From: Terriglobia bacterium
Lineage (GTDB): Bacteria; Acidobacteriota; Terriglobia; Terriglobales; Acidobacteriaceae
Direction of reading: 5' to 3'
Assembly (NCBI GenBank): GCA_020073565.1
Contig: JAIQEY010000004.1
Coordinates: forward strand, 1 to 64,000
DNA length: 64,000 nt
Made by a program: the position numbers and the translations under genes. Of the stretch, positions 39,474-48,350 are shown piece by piece (position 1 is the stretch's first letter; every line of letters starts with the position of its first letter). The notes under the pieces were generated by a model. It was given only the letters and a program-made list of their open reading frames with translations. It did not search any database and was not told the origin of the DNA.

Positions 39474-41921
39474 ATGACGACCCTGCTGCAGGACTTGCGA
39501 TTCGCCCTACGCCAGATGCGCCGTTCTCCCGGCTTTGCCGTCACCGCGGTTTTCACCCTGGCGCTGGGGATCGCCGCCAACCTCATTGTCCTCAGCGTGC
39601 TCCAGGCTTTGGTCCTTCGGCCAATTGACATACCGCATGCAGACCGGGTGATGACGCTCGCGCACACCGATCAGAACTATCCGAATTTTTCCTATCCGGA
39701 AGTGCGCGATGTCCGCGATGGAAATTCGGTGTTTTCGGCTGTTGCTGCCTGGACCATAGACAATTTTGGTCTGGAGGCCAACGGCGTCACCCGGCCTGTC
39801 TGGGGATGCGAAGTGAGCGGGCAGTACTTCGAGGTCGTCGGCATCAAGCCGTTCCTCGGGCGTCTTCTGCAGCGCGCGGATAACGATCATCCCGGCGCCT
39901 CCGAGGCTGCCGTGCTCTCCTGGTCCGCCTGGAATAGTGATTTTGACGCAGATCCCAACATTGTGGGGAAGACCATCCGCCTTAACAAGCAGCCCTACAC
40001 GATCGTAGGTGTTACCCCGGAAGGCTTCTACGGGACCGAAAAATTCGTGCAGGGTGACGTTTTCGTTCCGATGGCGAACGAAGCATCGCTGGGAGGGGTC
40101 AACTGGCTTGAGTCGCGGAGCGATCTGCAGGTCTACTCCATCGTGCTCATCAAGGACGGTATCACGCTCCCCCAGGTGCAGGCTGAATTGAACACGATTG
40201 CCGCCCGCATCCGGCGGCAGTATCCGAAGGATGAAGAGAAGCTGACACTCAAGCTGACTCGTCCGGGCCTGATGGGCGACTTTTTCGGCGCGCCAGCGCG
40301 CGGTTTTCTGGCTGGGGTGCTGGGACTGGCCGGCATAGTTCTGCTCGCCGCCTGCGCCAACCTCGGCAGCCTGTTCGCAGTGCGTACCGCCGACCGCATG
40401 CGCGAGATCGCCATCCGCATGGCCATTGGATCGAGCCGCTGGCGCATCGTCCGCCAGATCCTGGCCGAGGCCATTGTGATTTCATTGCTCGGAGGTGCGT
40501 GCGCCTGCGGCTTAGCTTGGATGGCCATCACCGGCCTGGCGAACTGGCATCCACCCACCGAATACCCGATGAGGTTCCATGTCATATTGCCGCAGCCATC
40601 GCTGATCCTGATGGCCTTGCTGATCTCGGTGTTCGCCGGCGTGGTGTTCGGGGTGATGCCATTGCGGCAGATCTTCAAGACCGATCCGAATGAGGCGGTC
40701 AAGAGCGGCGGAAGCCAACCCGTCGCAGGGCGCCGCTGGGCCCTTCGCGATGTGCTGCTGGCGGCGCAGATCGCGCTCTGCTGCGTCACCGTCACGGCTG
40801 CCTTTGTCTCGCTGCGTGGCCTGGGCAAAGAGCTGAACATGAATATGGGTTTCAATCCCAAGCATGTAGTGCTGACGAAATTCGAACTCAGTCAGGCCGG
40901 CTATTCGAACGAGACGGCCGACCATTTCCAGCGCCGGTTGCTGGATCGGGTCTTGCAACTCCCGGGAGTGGAAGCTGCAGCCTACGCAAACAGCACGCCC
41001 CTCTCGCTGGATGCGAATACTCCCGATATCTTCTCTCAGCAAACGACCGATTTCAGGCCCTCAAACCGAGCATTTGGCGCCTTTGCCTACCTGGTTTCAC
41101 CCGGATACTTTACCGCCGCTGAAACGCCCCTGCTCGCGGGGCGCGACGTAAGCTTTACCGACAAGGCGGACACGCCGCCCGTTGCCGTTGTGAATCGCGA
41201 GTTCGTCCGCCGCCTTTTCCACTCCGACGACGTCGTCGGCCGCTATTTCAAGAACAGTTCCGGCAAGTCGATCCAGATCGTGGGTCTGGTGGCGGATGGG
41301 AAATATTTTTCGCTCAGTGAAGATCGGAAAGCGGTAGCGTTCTTCCCGATCACGCAGGAACCAACTCCTCACACATCGTTCATCGTCCGGATGCGGCCTG
41401 ATACCTCGGACCTCGCCACCAACGATATGGCCGCTACCATGCGACAGGTAATCCGTGATCTTGATCCCGCCGTTCCTATCCGGGAATCCAGTGCCTGGCA
41501 CAACCAGCTTGGGCTTACGTTCTTTGTAGCCCAGGTGGCCACAGTGGCCCTCGGACTGTTTGGCGCGTTCGGATTGCTGCTCTCGATCACCGGGACCTTC
41601 GGCCTTGCGTCGTACACCGTCAGCAAGCGCCTGCGCGAACTGTGCATTCGTGTCGCGCTCGGTGCGCAGGCCAGGCAGATTCTCGCGGCCGCACTCGGCC
41701 GTATGCTGATCCTGCTGGCTAGCGGGTCCGTCGTTGGGATGCTGCTCGGCGTCGCCGCAAGCCGGGTCCTCTCAGCGATCGTCTACCAGGCGTCGGCACA
41801 GGATCCATTTGTACTCGCCGCGGTTGCTTTTACGACGCTGCTCACAGGATCGCTCGCCGTCGCTGGCCCAGTGCGACGCGCCCTGCACATCGATCCGGCA
41901 AACGTGCTCCGCGAAGAATAA
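39474..41921 (+). CDS. Orphan FtsX/MacB-type permease (acidobacterial duplicated orphan permease)
   Basis: 815-residue membrane protein with four main transmembrane helices in the MacB/FtsX arrangement, duplicated: helix 1 at FAVTAVFTLALGIAANLIVLSVLQALVLRP, a large MacB_PCD periplasmic domain, three helices (about 275-410), then a second copy of the same half. The N-terminus MTTLLQDLRFALRQMRRSPGFA is the signature of the acidobacterial orphan permease family. No ATPase gene is adjacent, as expected for that family. ATG 39474 is the family start; an upstream extension to 39417 is rejected. Confidence 0.92.
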   Translation: MTTLLQDLRFALRQMRRSPGFAVTAVFTLALGIAANLIVLSVLQALVLRPIDIPHADRVMTLAHTDQNYPNFSYPEVRDVRDGNSVFSAVAAWTIDNFGLEANGVTRPVWGCEVSGQYFEVVGIKPFLGRLLQRADNDHPGASEAAVLSWSAWNSDFDADPNIVGKTIRLNKQPYTIVGVTPEGFYGTEKFVQGDVFVPMANEASLGGVNWLESRSDLQVYSIVLIKDGITLPQVQAELNTIAARIRRQYPKDEEKLTLKLTRPGLMGDFFGAPARGFLAGVLGLAGIVLLAACANLGSLFAVRTADRMREIAIRMAIGSSRWRIVRQILAEAIVISLLGGACACGLAWMAITGLANWHPPTEYPMRFHVILPQPSLILMALLISVFAGVVFGVMPLRQIFKTDPNEAVKSGGSQPVAGRRWALRDVLLAAQIALCCVTVTAAFVSLRGLGKELNMNMGFNPKHVVLTKFELSQAGYSNETADHFQRRLLDRVLQLPGVEAAAYANSTPLSLDANTPDIFSQQTTDFRPSNRAFGAFAYLVSPGYFTAAETPLLAGRDVSFTDKADTPPVAVVNREFVRRLFHSDDVVGRYFKNSSGKSIQIVGLVADGKYFSLSEDRKAVAFFPITQEPTPHTSFIVRMRPDTSDLATNDMAATMRQVIRDLDPAVPIRESSAWHNQLGLTFFVAQVATVALGLFGAFGLLLSITGTFGLASYTVSKRLRELCIRVALGAQARQILAAALGRMLILLASGSVVGMLLGVAASRVLSAIVYQASAQDPFVLAAVAFTTLLTGSLAVAGPVRRALHIDPANVLREE

Positions 41922-41960
41922 TCTTCCAGGCGAGTGGCTCGCCTTCCGATGGCAAATCAC

Positions 41961-42135
41961 ACAGTGGGTGCCCCATCCTTCGCGGCTTTTTCGCGAAGGG
42001 TGTGTGGCGGACTGATCGCAACATGGGCTTTGCACCCCTCGAAAAGCGCGAGAACTGGCGCACCCCCGTTATTTCGGCGAATGTTATAAGACAAACCCGC
42101 TTTATACATCCCCGTTAAAAATGGCCCACCCACCT
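41961..42135. repeat. Composite hairpin repeat, copy A
   Basis: Begins with the hairpin CCTTCGCG-GCTTTTT-CGCGAAGG (about 41978-42000) next to GTGCCCCAT, and ends with a tail CCCCGTTATTTCGG...CCCCGTTAAAA.TGGCCCACCC (42066-42134). The tail matches 55407-55473 in word order. It lies between convergent genes. Confidence 0.65.
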
Positions 42136-42178
42136 TCGCTTTTCTCAGAGACCGGGCGAGATCGGCTTCATTCCGGGA

Positions 42179-43813
42179 TCACCTTCCGCCAGTGGCTATT
42201 TTCTTCATGTCAGCGACAATAGCGTCAAATGCAGCGTCGCTGCCGGAGCGGTACTGCTCGAAGCTGTTGGTGGCCGGCAGAGGAATTGCCAGCGATTCAA
42301 CCCGAAGTTCGTTGAAGCATTCCGAGGACGGCGTTTTGCTCGCTGCGGAATAACAGTGCCTCGCGTTAGCAAAATGAATGGTCAGCCTTGAGTTTGGAAG
42401 CAAAACATTGCCACCTTCCGCTAAGAACTCAAGGCCATCCCCGGGTTGCTCCCCGACCAAAATTGCCTTGCCCCAGTGCTTCCACTGGACCGCATGAAAC
42501 AAACCGGCCGAGAAGGTTGCGCGCCCTGTAATGACGTACACCTTGCGGGACGAACTGCTGTCCTGAATACTCTCCATCATCTGCCTTCCAACGTTGCCGT
42601 CTCCTCCGGTATTGAAGCGGAGATCGACAATCAAAGCGGCTTTCGGATGATTGGTCATCGCCTTGATCAACTCCTCCTCAAACTGTGTAATCGGATCCTG
42701 CTGATCCGACGCAGATCTGTTGTATTGGAAATAGAGTGCCCCAACCTCGGGGACGAATTCAAACCAATAGGAGCGGTCTGGATGTTTTAGATAGAGCGGA
42801 ACCAACGGGAGAGTCATTGCTTTCCCGTCTTGAAGGGTCGGCGGCGCGTCGGGCGCCAGGTCCCACCAGGATTCGACCGGCGTAGTGGAGTGCTTCAGAG
42901 GCAAAGGCTTAAGATCAACGGACAATGCCTTACCATTGCACTTCAAGTCCCAACGAATGGATTCCATCCCTGGAGCTATATTGGCCCCGTAGAGAACCTC
43001 TGGACTTGTAAGTGTGTACGTGCTCATGTGGTCGCGCCAGCCGTTGCTACCAGCGTAAAGTCCGGCGACCATTTGCTTTGCGCGCAGGGCGGGTACAGAA
43101 GCGATACGGGTTACCTCACAACCGAGCAAGTCAGTTTGTTCCGGCGAGGTCCTGATGATGTGTAACTTATCGCGGAACCACCAGACGCGAATTGGAAGAC
43201 GGCGCAGGTCCGTGCGATTGCGGAGCAGGTAGAGGCGCGTGTGAGCGTTGCCAATGGCAGCTAGGGTCCGAGCGAGTTCAACGATGAGATGGGGGTCGTC
43301 TAATGTTGCGGTCGCGGCTCTCAGACTCGAAATGGAAACCAGGAACTGGTGTCGTGAAGCGGGCGTGAAGCTGGTTTCCAGCCGCAGAAGCTTTCGCTCC
43401 GTATAGTCCAAGTCCTGTCGCCATGCCTCCGTTCGGCTGTTAGGCGGTGCAAGCGGCGGCTCGCGTTCCATGCGGAAACGTAGAGTCGTAGCCCCATCTC
43501 TCAGTTCCCCGGTAATGACGTTGCCTTGCTCCTTCCCCAGGAAAACCGTTGGATTATCGCCCTCGGTTCGAATCTCCACGCCGCCATCTTCAGCGTGCAT
43601 TGCCGTGATGGGAATTTGCTTGCCTAAGATCTGCAACGTACCCTTCGTTTCGGACTCGAAGTTGATACCGAAGACGATCATGCGCCGAACCTCAGAGTAC
43701 GTACCCTCCCACACTCCAGTGAGCTGTTGTGCAAAACAGGGCGCACCGCCGAGCACAACTAGAAACACACAAATTCGAAACGTGAGGGACAATCGGCAAC
43801 GGCTCTTAGTCAT
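42179..43813 (-). CDS. Secreted S41 (C-terminal-processing) peptidase-like protein
   Basis: 544 residues. Signal peptide about 1-28 (RICVFLVVLGGAPCFAQQ). Residues 30-120 form a beta domain. The C-terminal 200 residues follow the S41 core: ALIVDLRFNTGGDG, the nucleophile region VYVITGRATFSAGLF with Ser435, and KAILVGEQPGDGLEFL with a candidate Lys449. In classical CtpA the Lys is about 25 residues after Ser, so the catalytic arrangement may differ. No PDZ domain is obvious. It may process extracellular proteins, or be a non-proteolytic relative. Confidence 0.75.
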   Translation of the reverse strand: MTKSRCRLSLTFRICVFLVVLGGAPCFAQQLTGVWEGTYSEVRRMIVFGINFESETKGTLQILGKQIPITAMHAEDGGVEIRTEGDNPTVFLGKEQGNVITGELRDGATTLRFRMEREPPLAPPNSRTEAWRQDLDYTERKLLRLETSFTPASRHQFLVSISSLRAATATLDDPHLIVELARTLAAIGNAHTRLYLLRNRTDLRRLPIRVWWFRDKLHIIRTSPEQTDLLGCEVTRIASVPALRAKQMVAGLYAGSNGWRDHMSTYTLTSPEVLYGANIAPGMESIRWDLKCNGKALSVDLKPLPLKHSTTPVESWWDLAPDAPPTLQDGKAMTLPLVPLYLKHPDRSYWFEFVPEVGALYFQYNRSASDQQDPITQFEEELIKAMTNHPKAALIVDLRFNTGGDGNVGRQMMESIQDSSSSRKVYVITGRATFSAGLFHAVQWKHWGKAILVGEQPGDGLEFLAEGGNVLLPNSRLTIHFANARHCYSAASKTPSSECFNELRVESLAIPLPATNSFEQYRSGSDAAFDAIVADMKKIATGGR

Positions 43814-43931
43814 AGCTTCCGCCGAGAAGAGTGAGTAGTAGGCTGATCGCGCAGCGGGCCGACACCTTCATGCCCGCGTGGCTTAAAGCAAAGAAATCGC
43901 GAGCAGCGCCCAGGAGGCGACCTGCGTGAGC

Positions 43932-45080
43932 TCAGTTTTCCAGTTCCGCTAAGCGGCAAATGAATCCCCATCCGCCGCCGAGTTCGCTGACCGCCAGCAT
44001 CAGTTCATTGCTGCCCTTCTTCAATGGAAGATAGACGGCGTCGTTCTCCGGGTTCACGATGCCCAGGAACCCGGGGTCGCGAAAGTTCTGGGCGCTTCGG
44101 CCACGGAAGAGAATCTTGCCATTCAGAAACACGCTGACGTCGTCGCTATACCCAATGTAGAGCTTCTTCACCTGGTCGCGATCGGAATCGATGCTGGTCC
44201 GCGCATACACGACCTTCATACCTGGCTGGGGTTCCAGACGCTTCGAAAAGTCACCCTGAAACGTGACCATGGGATGCGGGGCCTCGCGATAACGATAGAT
44301 CACCACAAAGCCCGGCGCCTCCGCCTCCACATCCTGCCAGTGTATTGAATCGCTCTCGGAGCGCGGGAGCGGACGCTCCAGATTCCGTTCGAGCGCATCG
44401 TACGAAGGCGACAGGCTCCACTTGGTCAGAGTGTCCGGCGGCATCGGCGGCCAGTGCCGCTCCCAGGGCGCATCGGGAGTTGTCCGTACTTCGAAATTCG
44501 AAAAATAGGTTGCGCCGGTCAGGACATATAAGGCCACCTGGCCCTTCTGCACTCCGCTTTTCAGATCGTTCATCACTAGCGCAGGCTTGTCCATGTCCTT
44601 GACATAGAGCTTTGCCTGCGCTCCCGCCACCTCCAGACGCAGATGGAACCAGACATCTTTCGGGATATCGACCGCGCCGGTGAAGCCTGGCCCGTTATAG
44701 ATTTGCCAGTTGCGGCCGGTGTTGAGAACCGGCGTGTACTGCATGGCGTCAGGAAGCCCGGACTTGTGTGGGCGGAGATAGACCTCTTCGTAGTTGGTGC
44801 CGTCAGCGGCGATCCGAAAGTCGAAACCGACAAACCCCCGGCTTGCAGAGGTTGCGACATCCACATCGACAACTCCGTCGCGCATTTCCAGGTCCTTCAA
44901 AACCGCCGCTCCGCCATCGAGCAAGAGGCATTTGCGACCCTGATATTCAGCCGCCTTGGCTTGCCCCTGCAGTTCCCAGCGCGCGGAATCTGCGGGAACG
45001 GAGAGCCTCTGCGATGTTTGGGAATGGGCCGCGGACTGAGAGAGAACAGCAAGAGCGCAAAGAGCGAGATGTCGAAGCAT
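43932..45080 (-). CDS. Secreted LamG/concanavalin-like beta-sandwich protein
   Basis: 382 residues starting at ATG 45078-45080, directly with a signal peptide (MLRHLALCALAVLSQSAAHSQ). Residues about 45-200 resemble a DUF1080/LamG jelly roll: VVDVDVATSASRGFVGFDFRIAADGTNYEEVYLRPHKSG, then LRLEVAGAQAKLYVKDMDKPALVMNDLKSG and YFSNFEVRTT. The C-terminal 150 residues form a second beta domain ending in KKGSNELMLAVSELGGGWGFICRL. Possibly binds or cleaves a sugar, but no glycosidase acid pair is identified. The frame upstream to 45242 is unlikely. Confidence 0.7.
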   Translation of the reverse strand: MLRHLALCALAVLSQSAAHSQTSQRLSVPADSARWELQGQAKAAEYQGRKCLLLDGGAAVLKDLEMRDGVVDVDVATSASRGFVGFDFRIAADGTNYEEVYLRPHKSGLPDAMQYTPVLNTGRNWQIYNGPGFTGAVDIPKDVWFHLRLEVAGAQAKLYVKDMDKPALVMNDLKSGVQKGQVALYVLTGATYFSNFEVRTTPDAPWERHWPPMPPDTLTKWSLSPSYDALERNLERPLPRSESDSIHWQDVEAEAPGFVVIYRYREAPHPMVTFQGDFSKRLEPQPGMKVVYARTSIDSDRDQVKKLYIGYSDDVSVFLNGKILFRGRSAQNFRDPGFLGIVNPENDAVYLPLKKGSNELMLAVSELGGGWGFICRLAELEN

Positions 45081-45574
45081 AGCTGGCCTGTGCCTAGGTG
45101 AACAACGGTTCCGGAACCTCAAGCCCCGGTTCCGATTACGTTGAGACTCGAATGGGTAGACGACTTGAACAGAGAATCGGTAGCAAGTGTTCTGTTGTTT
45201 GATAAGGTCACCGACCTCAAAAAAAAAACAGTTCCGTGACAAACGTATGACAACTCGCTACTCGCTCATCGATATAACCAATTTCGTGTTAGTCACTTCC
45301 CACCTAACACTGAGCTGGCGGCCCAACCACTGGAATGATTGCTAAGGTCTGCTCCAGGGTCGAGCAGGCCGGGCGCAAAACAAAGTCCCATTCAATCCCA
45401 GCGCGATACGTCTCGGCTGTCCCGGGACGTTTCGTCACCCAGGAGGCAAGACATGTAACGCATTCCATTTCGCCCTGCATGCGGCAGGCCCCCCTGACCA
45501 CGTCGCTCCAACCCCGAGGGAAAGGCAACCCCTCCTCAAAAACAAAACCAAAAATAAAATTAAGGAGATTGTTC
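45081..45574. other. Long divergent intergenic region
   Basis: 494 bp without a supported gene, between two divergent secreted-protein genes. It includes an A-tract of ten (about 45220-45229) and an A-rich leader (45537-45560) just before the ribosome-binding site of the gene at 45575. It presumably carries both promoters. No repeat family member is seen. Confidence 0.45.
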
Positions 45575-46426
45575 GTGAGAAAGATTGCAGTTGCATTCAT
45601 CGTGCTGGCCCTGTGCTCCCTCGGAGTCGCTCAGATTCCGGGCACACATAACCTTACCAAGGCATCAGAGACCGCGGCACTCCTGACTAAGAAAAGCGCC
45701 ATCGACGCAGCGACTCCCAGTCCGCTTGCAGACCCCGGATGTTCGTTTTTGTTTACCTCCGGCGCCGGCAACACGTTCTTCAGTTATTGCCTGACCACCA
45801 ACGGCAACATCACGCAGCTTAGAACGCCTGAAGGTCACTTCCAGATTTCGAACCCGATCGAAGGGTATGGCATCTGTGACGCCACTACCGGCATAGAGTA
45901 CTTCGATTATGCCTTTGAAGACAGTTTGAACTGGGGGCCAACCACGGTTGCGAGCCAGACTGCTACTTCGATGAAGTTTGTCCGCACGACCAGCGACGGC
46001 GTCTGGACTCTTACCCAGACGATCACGCAGATGGCTTCGACTTCTTCGGTCAAACTGACCATGGCGCTCAAGAACAATTCGGCCGACAGCCGCCCGGCGC
46101 TCCTGTTGCGCTACACGGATGTGGACGTCGATGACGTCCTCCAGAATAATTTCGACAGCACCCTGAACAGTGCCATGGCTTGGAATTCTTTTGGCTCGGG
46201 CGCATCTCCGTTTGGCCTGGTGCTGCAGAACGTAGGCACTCCGCCATTCCCTGATTACTTTGGGTTTGTGCAAACCATTCCGGGCATCGTGCATCCCTGT
46301 ATCCCGTTTGCCAATCGGAGCTTTGGGCCGGCGCTTGGTATCGACGGTTCGTTAGTCATGGCCTACCAGGGGATATTTCCCAAGAAGGCGACCAAGACCT
46401 TCAACATGAGCTACAAGGGTTTGTAG
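45575..46426 (+). CDS. Secreted protein of an unrecognised family, paralogue of the product at 51632-52432
   Basis: 283-residue exported protein (GTG 45575, AAGGAG at 45562-45567, signal peptide ending GVAQ). Two conserved cysteine contexts (GCSFLFTSGAG and FSYCLTTNGNITQ) are followed by IEGYGICD, YFDYAFEDSLNWGPTTV, MKFVRTTSDGVWTLTQTI and VKLTMALKNNSADSRPALLLRYTDVD. The same blocks occur in the same order at 51632-52432. The composition is beta-rich with many Thr and Asn, as in extracellular structural or adhesin-like proteins. Nothing in it indicates an enzyme. An intrinsic terminator follows. Confidence 0.7.
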   Translation: MRKIAVAFIVLALCSLGVAQIPGTHNLTKASETAALLTKKSAIDAATPSPLADPGCSFLFTSGAGNTFFSYCLTTNGNITQLRTPEGHFQISNPIEGYGICDATTGIEYFDYAFEDSLNWGPTTVASQTATSMKFVRTTSDGVWTLTQTITQMASTSSVKLTMALKNNSADSRPALLLRYTDVDVDDVLQNNFDSTLNSAMAWNSFGSGASPFGLVLQNVGTPPFPDYFGFVQTIPGIVHPCIPFANRSFGPALGIDGSLVMAYQGIFPKKATKTFNMSYKGL

Positions 46427-46448
46427 ATCAGTTCGCCATTTCGCCGCA

Positions 46449-46477
46449 CCGGCCTCGCAAGAGGCCGGTTTTCGTTT
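46449..46477 (+). terminator. Rho-independent terminator
   Basis: Stem CCGGCCTC-GCAA-GAGGCCGG (46449-46468) followed by TTTTCGTTT. It lies 22 bp after the stop of the secreted-protein gene. Confidence 0.9.
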
Positions 46478-46590
46478 CATCACGTGACTGGGTGCGAAGT
46501 GCCTCTAAAGTAGCCCACCCGCCGATTCCGGTGAAGTCGATTGCATGTCACATCACTGACTCCGCTTTGCCCATGTGTTAATGCCGTGGC

Positions 46591-47244
46591 ATGAAGGTCG
46601 CATGGGTAGTTTCCTTGAAGGTGGCTGGCCTTGCCGTGGTGTTTGCATGTGCGCGACTGGCATTCAAGCACACCTTTTCGGCCTTTTCGGGCCTCGGGCT
46701 GATGTGGGGAGCTGTGGCGCTCGTTCCGCTCCTCGCCGGTTGTGGACGATGGCTCTTGGACCGCCGGCCGACACCCGAGCGAGCGAGGCTCCTGACGATC
46801 GCCATTCACTACCTGGAAATGATTTTGCTCGGCTGTGCGCTCATCATTGCCTTCCAGGTCACACAAGCGCATCCCATCGTTCGGATTCCTTTCCCCCACA
46901 CCATCAGTTGGCCCGCCATGCAGATTTTAGCTATCGTTGCAACGCTCACGGTGTTGAATCTCGCGATTGGGGGGCTCGGGCTGCCGTTCGCGGTGGTCCT
47001 GAGCAAAAAACTCGCCGTCAGTTGGCTCTACCGCCACAGCCGTAACCCGATGCTCCTGTCCTGTCTGCTGTTCTTCACTGGGGCGGCAGTGTGGCTCCAG
47101 TCTCTCCATGCGATCTTGTGGACCGTCCTGTGGCTTGCACCTGCCTGGATCCTTTACGTTCGTATCTATGAAGAGCGCGAACTGGAAGTGCGCTTCGGAG
47201 AATCCTATGTCCGGTACAAGGCCCAAACGCCGTTCTTCCTGTAA
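46591..47244 (+). CDS. Isoprenylcysteine methyltransferase-like membrane protein
   Basis: 217-residue polytopic protein with about six membrane helices. The C-terminal block RHSRNPMLLSCLLFFTGAAV...YVRIYEERELEVRFGESYVRYKAQTPFFL is the SAM-binding signature of the ICMT/PEMT superfamily (RHxxNP, EE, Y..Y...VP-like end). Substrate unknown; bacterial members methylate small thiols, lipids or isoprenoids. A second, different member lies at 48351-49130. Confidence 0.8.
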   Translation: MKVAWVVSLKVAGLAVVFACARLAFKHTFSAFSGLGLMWGAVALVPLLAGCGRWLLDRRPTPERARLLTIAIHYLEMILLGCALIIAFQVTQAHPIVRIPFPHTISWPAMQILAIVATLTVLNLAIGGLGLPFAVVLSKKLAVSWLYRHSRNPMLLSCLLFFTGAAVWLQSLHAILWTVLWLAPAWILYVRIYEERELEVRFGESYVRYKAQTPFFL

Positions 47245-47475
47245 CCAGAGTGCGCGATGTTCCCTCCCTTGTAAGGGCGTAGCCGGAGATACAGCGAACG
47301 CCGTCAAGAAACTCCTCCATACGAGCAAAGGCGACTGCTGTGGAGCACGCCGCTTCCGCACCGATTTCCTGGACGAGGCAGGTCCGGTAAGAGCGAATGG
47401 GAGACGATCCAACCTCCAGCCCCGTAAAGCGGTGTCGGCGGTTCGGCAGACGCGCCCGCCCCACCCGCTCCATCC
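47245..47475. other. Intergenic region with repeat fragments
   Basis: No gene supported. It contains GTGTCGGCGGTTCGGCAG and CGCCCGCCCCACCC words shared with 52.7 kb, which suggest a decayed copy of the dispersed composite repeat. Confidence 0.45.
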
Positions 47476-48195
47476 CTACTCTCCTTCCGGAAGGTCCACG
47501 TCATATTGCTTTCCTAGAAATGCAAAATACCAAAGACAGAGCCCTAGAAAATACGAGACTCTAGAGGTCCACTGATACCTTTCTTCTTGTTTGGCTACCT
47601 CCGTGTCGGCTTGGTCCGATAACCTAGTACCGAAGCTGAGGATATCCCAATCAAGTGCTGAAGCCTCGTTCGCAATGGACTTTGCGGTCTCATAGTCCGT
47701 TTGCGTCAACGTATGCTTTTCTAGGGATTTGCCGACATTTTCGAAGGTATCGCCCCGCTTGATATTGCGTTGTTGAATCTGATCGAGAGTGCTCTTCTCT
47801 TTTTCAGATAGCTCAAGAACAGAGGCCAGGCGAGATAGAGCGTCCGCCATGTGCAGTGAAGCGATGCTTGCTCTAAAATCAACTTTCAGCTGCTCCTTGA
47901 CCTTAGCTTCGAGTTGGTCCGGTGGGATGGCCCTCCCGCGGGAAGCGTCATCTTCAACCTCAATGTTCTTAATGATCTCATCGGAAGCCCGAAGCGTGTC
48001 TATCCGCAGATAAAACATATTGCGGGCAGTCGCTACGGTATCAGCTTCCTCTTTGGCCTTGTCCCGTATCTGTTCCCTTACAGACAATGACAACAGTAGG
48101 AACAGAGACACGACATAAAGGAACCCACGTCGGTTGCGCTTCAGAAAGTTCTGATTCTTGTTTTTCGGGTGCCCTGTGTTCGGATGTGCAGGCAT
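47476..48195 (-). CDS. Membrane protein with two TM segments flanking a coiled-coil region
   Basis: 239 residues. A basic N-terminus (NKNQNFLKRNRRG) precedes a first transmembrane helix (FLYVVSLFLLLSLSV, about 25-40). About 165 mostly helical, charged residues follow (EQIRDKAKEEADTVATARNMFYLRIDTLRASDEIIKNIEVED...), then a second helix (VSYFLGLCLWYFAFLG) and a short tail. The topology suggests a large periplasmic helical hairpin. No family recognised. GGAGG lies 6 nt before ATG 48193-48195. It is located in the repeat-rich accessory region. Confidence 0.65.
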   Translation of the reverse strand: MPAHPNTGHPKNKNQNFLKRNRRGFLYVVSLFLLLSLSVREQIRDKAKEEADTVATARNMFYLRIDTLRASDEIIKNIEVEDDASRGRAIPPDQLEAKVKEQLKVDFRASIASLHMADALSRLASVLELSEKEKSTLDQIQQRNIKRGDTFENVGKSLEKHTLTQTDYETAKSIANEASALDWDILSFGTRLSDQADTEVAKQEERYQWTSRVSYFLGLCLWYFAFLGKQYDVDLPEGE

Positions 48196-48260
48196 GTCAG
48201 TCCTCCGCGATGGCGCCCCTTCCGCGAAGGCATTCTAGCTTACAAACCTCTTCCGCCGGC

Positions 48261-48317
48261 GAATGTTGATGTTATGCACAAAGCCCACTCATCGCAAGTG
48301 CGCGATGAGTGGGGCAC
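48261..48317. repeat. Composite hairpin repeat, copy B (second hairpin only)
   Basis: GAATGTTGATGTTATGCACA followed by the hairpin GCCCACTCATCGC/GCGATGAGTGGGGC. Nearly identical to 56016-56073. It lies downstream of the mddA-like gene, whose last codons are also copied at 56085-56126. Confidence 0.8.
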
Positions 48318-48350
48318 CCGGCAGGGAGGCTTCCAAGCAGTCGAGACAAC

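Noticed and set aside
39474-41921. MacAB-type efflux operon
   Set aside because: No ATPase or membrane-fusion gene is adjacent; the N-terminus and duplicated halves fit the orphan permease family.
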